Source of the DNA: Streptomyces atriruber
GTDB taxonomy: Bacteria > Actinomycetota > Actinomycetes > Streptomycetales > Streptomycetaceae
Reading direction: 5' to 3'
Assembly (NCBI RefSeq): GCF_001418325.1
Contig: NZ_LIPN01000062.1
Location: forward strand, 1-64,000
Length of the DNA: 64,000 nt
Part shown: piece by piece, positions 59,613 through 64,000 of the stretch
Layout of the letters: each line of letters opens with the position of its first letter
How positions within the stretch are numbered: position 1 is the first letter of the stretch
Made by a program: the position numbers and the translations under genes
Notes under the pieces: model-generated
Seen by the model: the letters and a program-made list of their open reading frames with translations, nothing else
The model's database searches: none
What the model was told of the DNA's origin: nothing

Positions 59613-62341
59613 GCGTCGCCCCCAGCCGCGCCCGGGTCGGCCGCCGTGACGTCGAGGAGCTGGTAGCGGTCGACCGCCTGCTTCAGGACGGAGCGGTCCA
59701 CCTTGCCCTCGCGGGCCAGTTCGGTCAGCACGCCGACCACGATCGACTGCGCGTCGATGTGGAAGAAGCGGCGGGCCGCACCGCGGGTGTCGGCGAAGCC
59801 GAAGCCGTCCGCGCCCAGCGACTGGTACGTGCCGGGTACCCAGCGGGAGATCTGGTCGGGAACGCTCCGCATCCAGTCGGAGACGGCCACGAACGGGCCC
59901 TCGGCGCCGGACAGCTTCCGCGTGACGTACGGGACGCGCTGCTCCTCCTCGGGGTGCAGGAGGTTGTGGCGCTCCACGTCCACGGCCTCGCGGCGCAGCT
60001 CGTTCCAGGAGGTCGCCGACCAGACGTCTGCCTTGACGTTCCACTCCGAAGCGAGGATCTGCTGTGCCTCGACCGCCCACGGAACAGCGACACCGGAAGC
60101 GAGGATCTGAGCGGGGATGGCGCCCTGCTCACCGGACTTGAAGCGGTAGATGCCCTTGAGGATGCCGTCGACGTCCACGTCGGCGGGCTCGGCCGGGTGC
60201 TGGATCGGCTCGTTGTAGACGGTGAGGTAGTAGAAGACGTCCTCGCTGTCGGGGCCGTACATCCGACGGAGGCCGTCCTTGACGATGTGCGCGATCTCGT
60301 AGCCGAAGGCCGGGTCGTAGGCGACGCAGCCCGGGTTCGTGGAGGCGAGCAGCTGCGAGTGGCCGTCCGCGTGCTGCAGGCCCTCGCCGGTCAGGGTCGT
60401 GCGACCGGCGGTCGCGCCGAGGACGAAACCGCGCGCGAGCTGGTCGGCCATCTGCCAGAACTGGTCGCCGGTGCGCTGGAAACCGAACATCGAGTAGAAG
60501 ACGTACACCGGAATCAGGGGCTCGCCGTGGGTGGCGTAGGCCGAACCGGCGGCGATGAGGGACGCCGTGCAGCCTGCCTCCGAGATGCCGTCGTGCAGCA
60601 TCTGGCCCGTCGGCGACTCCTTGTAGGCAAGGAGGAGCTCGCGGTCCACGGCCTCGTACTGCTGGCCGAGCGGGTTGTAGATCTTCGCGCTCGGGAAGAA
60701 CGCGTCCATGCCGAAGGTGCGGTACTCGTCGGGGGCGATCAGCACGAAACGCTTGCCGATCTCCTTGTCCCGCATGAGGTCCTTCAGGATGCGGACGAAC
60801 GCCATGGTGGTGGCGATCGACTGCTGACCCGAGCCCTTCTTCGCGGCCGCGTACGTCTTGTCCTCGGGGAGCTGGAGCGGCTTGGAGCGCACGACGCGAG
60901 TCGGGACGTAGCCGCCCAGGCTCTTGCGGCGGTCGTGCATGTACTGGATCTCTTCGGAGTCGCGGCCCGGGTGGTAGTACGGCGGGGCGCCGTCCTCCAG
61001 CTGCTTGTCCGTGATCGGGATGTGCAGGCGGTCGCGGAAGCCCTTGAGGTCGTCGACCGTGAGCTTCTTCATCTGGTGCGTGGCGTTGCGGCCCTCGAAG
61101 TTCGGGCCGAGGGTCCAGCCCTTGACCGTCTGGGCGAGGATCACGGTCGGCTGGCCCTTGTGGGCCTTGGCCGCCGCGTACGCCGCGTAGACCTTCTTGT
61201 GGTCGTGGCCGCCGCGGCCCAGGTGCAGGATCTGCTCGTCGGTCATGTTCTCGACCATGGCGCGCAGGCGCTGGTCGTCGCCGAAGAAGTGTTCGCGGAT
61301 GTACGAACCGGTCTCGGTCGCGTACGTCTGGAACTGGCCGTCGGGCGTGGTGTTGAGGCGGTTGACCAGGAGGCCGTCGCGGTCCTGCGCGAGCAGCGGG
61401 TCCCAGCTGCGGTCCCAGACCAGCTTGATGACGTTCCAGCCGGCGCCGCGGAACTGGGACTCCAGCTCCTGGATGATCTTGCCGTTGCCGCGCACCGGGC
61501 CGTCGAGGCGCTGGAGGTTGCAGTTGACGACGAAGGTCAGGTTGTCCAGGCCCTCGCGGGCGGCGATGGAGAGCTGGCCGAGGGACTCGGGCTCGTCCAT
61601 CTCGCCGTCGCCGAGGTAGGCCCAGACGTGCGACTTGGAGGTGTCGGCGATGCCGCGCGCCTCCATGTAGCGGTTCATGCGGGCCTGGAAGATCGCGCCG
61701 AGCGGGCCGAGGCCCATGGAGACGGTCGGGAACTCCCAGAAGTCCGGCATCAGGCGCGGGTGCGGGTAGGAGGAAAGCCCGTTCGGGGCCTTCGACTTCT
61801 CCTGGCGGAACGCGTCGAGCTGCTGCTCGGAGAGCCGGTCGAGGAGGAAGGCGCGGGCGTAGATACCGGGGGACGCGTGCCCCTGGAAGAAGATCTGGTC
61901 GCCGCCGTCGCCCTCGTCCTTGCCGCGGAAGAAGTGGTTGAAGCCCACGTCGTAGAGCGAGGCGGAGGAAGCGAAGGTGGCGATGTGGCCGCCGACGCCG
62001 ATGCCGGGGCGCTGGGCGCGCGAGACCATCACCGCGGCGTTCCAGCGGGTGGCGTTCAGGACCTTGCGTTCGATTTCCTCGTTGCCGGGGAAGAACGGCT
62101 CGTCCTTGGTGGCGATCGTGTTGACGTAGTCCGTACTGCGCATTTCGGGCACGGCGACGCGCTTCTCCCGCGCGCGCTCGATCAACCGGAGCATCAGGTA
62201 GCGGGCCCGCTCGCGGCCGCGTTCGTCGACCGCGGCATCGAGGGAGTCGAGCCACTCCTGGGTTTCTTCGGGATCGAAGTCCGGGACCTGACTCGGCAGG
62301 CCGCCAATGATGATCGGGTTGCGATCGGATCCGGAAGCCAC
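59609..62341 (-). CDS. aceE: Pyruvate dehydrogenase E1 component (homodimeric)
   Basis: A 910-residue AceE. The thiamine diphosphate motif runs from [18 protein letters not shown] to [19 protein letters not shown] (GDG...NxN). The N-terminal PDH domain begins [20 protein letters not shown], as in E. coli AceE; the middle and C-terminal transketolase-like domains carry [13 protein letters not shown] and [13 protein letters not shown]. It decarboxylates pyruvate and transfers acetyl to E2, feeding acetyl-CoA to the fab system. GTG 62341 follows GAAGGAAC. E2 and E3 are not in the window. Confidence 0.96.
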   Translation of the reverse strand: MASGSDRNPIIIGGLPSQVPDFDPEETQEWLDSLDAAVDERGRERARYLMLRLIERAREKRVAVPEMRSTDYVNTIATKDEPFFPGNEEIERKVLNATRWNAAVMVSRAQRPGIGVGGHIATFASSASLYDVGFNHFFRGKDEGDGGDQIFFQGHASPGIYARAFLLDRLSEQQLDAFRQEKSKAPNGLSSYPHPRLMPDFWEFPTVSMGLGPLGAIFQARMNRYMEARGIADTSKSHVWAYLGDGEMDEPESLGQLSIAAREGLDNLTFVVNCNLQRLDGPVRGNGKIIQELESQFRGAGWNVIKLVWDRSWDPLLAQDRDGLLVNRLNTTPDGQFQTYATETGSYIREHFFGDDQRLRAMVENMTDEQILHLGRGGHDHKKVYAAYAAAKAHKGQPTVILAQTVKGWTLGPNFEGRNATHQMKKLTVDDLKGFRDRLHIPITDKQLEDGAPPYYHPGRDSEEIQYMHDRRKSLGGYVPTRVVRSKPLQLPEDKTYAAAKKGSGQQSIATTMAFVRILKDLMRDKEIGKRFVLIAPDEYRTFGMDAFFPSAKIYNPLGQQYEAVDRELLLAYKESPTGQMLHDGISEAGCTASLIAAGSAYATHGEPLIPVYVFYSMFGFQRTGDQFWQMADQLARGFVLGATAGRTTLTGEGLQHADGHSQLLASTNPGCVAYDPAFGYEIAHIVKDGLRRMYGPDSEDVFYYLTVYNEPIQHPAEPADVDVDGILKGIYRFKSGEQGAIPAQILASGVAVPWAVEAQQILASEWNVKADVWSATSWNELRREAVDVERHNLLHPEEEQRVPYVTRKLSGAEGPFVAVSDWMRSVPDQISRWVPGTYQSLGADGFGFADTRGAARRFFHIDAQSIVVGVLTELAREGKVDRSVLKQAVDRYQLLDVTAADPGAAGGDA

Positions 62342-62709
62342 GCTGTTCCTTCGCTGTTGGGGCTCTCGCCTGGGTTATGCCTGGCCGTGCACCGCTCCCC
62401 ATCGTGTACCTCGCGGACGCAAACGTCATGTCTACCGATAGGTAACCGAGACGTTCATCCGGCCACCCTGGGGTAGGCTCGGCCCAAATCGCAACGATAC
62501 GCCCATCCTGCCTAACCGCTTCGCAGAGCCGTTCGGTCTCGTACGGGTGTGGCGACAGTTGCGGCGACACGGTCGGGAACGTCACCGTTTCGGCGGTCTC
62601 GGCGGCCGGGTACTTGCGCGATCCGTCCCGCCCGTGTGGACTACGGCCAACGCCCCGCGCACGCGCGTGGCTGACAGGCATTCCCAAAAACATGATCAGG
62701 AGGCAATCC
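62342..62709. other. Divergent control region of aceE and the DUF3052 gene
   Basis: About 370 bases without a gene. TACC-GATA-GGTA (62433-62444) is a 12-bp interrupted palindrome about 90 bp before the aceE start and a candidate operator. GGGTAGGCT (62471-62479) could be a -10-like box for the DUF3052 gene. No terminator. Confidence 0.4.
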
Positions 62710-63141
62710 GTGAGCGCGACCGCGGACCACGCGGAGACGAACCTTGCCGTAAGGCTTGGTTTCCAGCCCGACCAGGTGGTCCAGGAGATCGGCTACGACG
62801 ACGACGTCGACCAGGAGCTCCGCGAGGCCATCGAGCAGGCCACAGGCACAGAGCTCGTCGACGAGGAGTACGACGACGTGGCCGACGCCGTGGTGCTCTG
62901 GTTCCGTGAGGACGACGGGGACCTGACTGATGCGCTGGTGGATGCCATCGCGTACATGGAGGAGGGCGGCTCGATTCTGCTGCTGACTCCGAAGACCGGT
63001 CGTGACGGTTACGTCGAGCCGAGCGAGATCGGCGAGGCGGCCACCACCGCCGGCCTGTCGGCAACCAAGAGCGTCAACGCCGGCAAGGACTGGAGCGGCA
63101 GCCGTCTCATCACGCCGAAGGCGGCCGCCAAGAAGCGGTAA
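62710..63141 (+). CDS. DUF3052 protein
   Basis: A 143-residue acidic protein of the actinobacterial DUF3052 family: NLAVRLGFQPDQVVQEIGYDDDVDQELREAIEQ (cited in parts), LVDEEYDDVADAVVLWFREDDGDLTDAL and the basic C-terminus SRLITPKAAAKKR. Its role is unknown; position between aceE and the peroxiredoxin gene is conserved in Streptomyces as I recall it. GTG 62710 behind AGGAGG. Confidence 0.88.
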   Translation: MSATADHAETNLAVRLGFQPDQVVQEIGYDDDVDQELREAIEQATGTELVDEEYDDVADAVVLWFREDDGDLTDALVDAIAYMEEGGSILLLTPKTGRDGYVEPSEIGEAATTAGLSATKSVNAGKDWSGSRLITPKAAAKKR

Positions 63142-63223
63142 CACTCCGTAGGGCGCTGATGCGCGGCCTCCGCGGCTACGACGCGGTCGGCCACGCGATT
63201 CCCCGCGCCCTTTCGGAGCGCTC

Positions 63224-63263
63224 TGAGGGCCCCCGTCGACATGTTCGTCGACGGGGGCCCTCA
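63224..63263 (+). terminator. Terminator after the DUF3052 gene
   Basis: TGAGGGCCCCCGTCGAC pairs perfectly with GTCGACGGGGGCCCTCA (63224-63240 with 63247-63263), loop of 6 nt. Confidence 0.85.
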
Positions 63264-63361
63264 CGCATGCGTGGGGTGCGGACCGTCAGGATTCGGCGGA
63301 CGTAGGGTGGAGTCACCCGAACAGCCCCACTCGAATGGGCCCGTCGAAGGGATGCGTACAC

Positions 63362-63829
63362 ATGGCGCTCGTTGGAATCGCGGCCGGCACCAAGGCCCCG
63401 GATTTCGAGCTGAAGGACAACCACGGCCGGACCGTGCGGCTCTCCGACTTCCGCGGTGAGAAGAACGTGGTGGTGCTCTTCTACCCGTTCGCATTCACCG
63501 GCGTGTGCACCGGCGAGCTCTGTGCGCTCCGCGACGAGCTGCCGAAGTTCGTCAACGACGACACCCAGCTGCTCGCCGTCTCCAACGACTCCATCCACAC
63601 GCTGCGCGTCTTCGCCGAGCAGGAGGGCCTGGAGTACCCGCTGGTCTCCGACTTCTGGCCGCACGGCGAGGTCTCGCGGGCGTACGGCGTCTTCGACGAG
63701 GAGAAGGGCTGCGCGGTGCGCGGCACCTTCATCATCGACAAGGAGGGCGTGGTGCGCTGGACCGTGGTCAATGACCTGCCGGACGCGCGTGACCTGAACG
63801 AGTACGTCAAGGCGCTCGAAACGCTCTGA
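63362..63829 (+). CDS. Peroxiredoxin (AhpE/AhpC-TSA family)
   Basis: A 155-residue peroxiredoxin: APDFELKDNHGRTVRLSDF, NVVVLFYPFAFTGVCTGELC with the peroxidatic Cys49, a second Cys54, and VRGTFIIDKEGVVRWTVVN. It matches the AhpE-type one-Cys group, which reduces peroxides with mycothiol or thioredoxin-like partners. ATG 63362. Confidence 0.93.
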   Translation: MALVGIAAGTKAPDFELKDNHGRTVRLSDFRGEKNVVVLFYPFAFTGVCTGELCALRDELPKFVNDDTQLLAVSNDSIHTLRVFAEQEGLEYPLVSDFWPHGEVSRAYGVFDEEKGCAVRGTFIIDKEGVVRWTVVNDLPDARDLNEYVKALETL

Positions 63830-63942
63830 GCGAGCTTTGTTTTCGCTCGCGGCCGGGAACCGGTCACTAGGATCCACACGTTGATCCGATGGCAACGCAA
63901 CGCTTGGGGCTCCCCGCCCCTGGACATCAATTGGGAGGATTC

Positions 63943-64000
63943 GTGGGAGTCAGCCTCAGCAAGGGCGGCAACGTATCGCTGAGCAAGGAGGCGCCGGGCC
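63943..64000 (+). CDS. TerD-family protein (partial)
   Basis: The first 19 codons (GVSLSKGGNVSLSKEAPG) are the conserved start of TerD calcium-binding stress proteins. GTG 63943 follows TGGGAGG. The gene continues past the window. Confidence 0.85.
   Translation, partial: MGVSLSKGGNVSLSKEAPG

Noticed and set aside
58973-62476. Open frame of 1167 codons antisense to aceE and the potassium channel gene
   Set aside because: Shadow frame produced by strong GC third-position bias; no ribosome binding site, and the opposite strand encodes clear AceE and channel motifs.

Overview
The window is a high-GC actinobacterial chromosome segment, almost certainly Streptomyces. The grounds are the very strong G/C third-position bias, frequent GTG starts behind GGAGG-type ribosome binding sites, the fasR-fabD-fabH-acpP-fabF cluster, a single-chain AceE pyruvate dehydrogenase, DUF3145, DUF3052, DUF4429 and DUF1023 proteins, I36 inhibitors and the start of a TerD gene. 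No rRNA, tRNA or CRISPR array was seen.

Left part (1 to about 18.5 kb) is an accessory region. It opens with the tail of a Pro/Thr-rich protein, two small secreted proteins and a DUF5937-like winged-helix regulator. An IS1182-family element follows (inverted repeats intact, transposase broken). Next is a complete organosulfur scavenging operon: a cysteine-type leader peptide, SfnG-like dimethylsulfone monooxygenase, SsuE-like FMN reductase, SfnB-like flavoprotein and SsuD alkanesulfonate monooxygenase, closed by a strong hairpin. From 9 to 18.5 kb the DNA is less GC-rich and littered with decayed transposases (IS630, IS5, IS256, IS3 and IS701-like). Set among them are a DUF5133 protein, two secreted-protein/four-helix-membrane-protein gene pairs facing each other tail to tail, a LysR regulator, a PLDc_N miniprotein and a truncated StrR/ParB-like regulator. 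A regulatory element (GTGAAAGG...CCCTATCGC...CGGAA) recurs before the sulfur operon, the DUF5133 gene, one secreted-protein gene and the LysR gene. It ties these otherwise unrelated genes together and is the most unusual feature of the window.

Middle part (18.5 to 38 kb) is ordinary chromosome: MarR/quinone-type oxidoreductase, Ohr, a serine hydrolase, a large secreted M14 peptidase, an EI24 membrane protein, a pyroglutamyl-peptidase-like secreted protein whose catalytic Cys is Ser, a TetR gene with a double operator, LysE, an APH-like kinase, GNAT, LysR, a beta-hydroxyacid dehydrogenase, RidA, TetR, a GH3 beta-glucosidase, an aldose epimerase and a lipoprotein SGNH hydrolase.

Right part (38 to 64 kb) carries the core. 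DUF3145 and the fatty acid synthesis operon with its regulator FasR come first, then pirin, a serine hydrolase, GNAT and a MerR/aldo-keto reductase pair. A two-component system lies between two DUF1023 hydrolase genes, one of them overlapping an acyltransferase by ATGA, with ATACC-N2-GGTAT palindromes upstream of the kinase and of one hydrolase. The rest is DUF4429, a TetR/MFS efflux pair with a clear operator, an I36 inhibitor, a voltage-gated-type potassium channel with a collagen-like tail, aceE, DUF3052, a peroxiredoxin and the start of terD.
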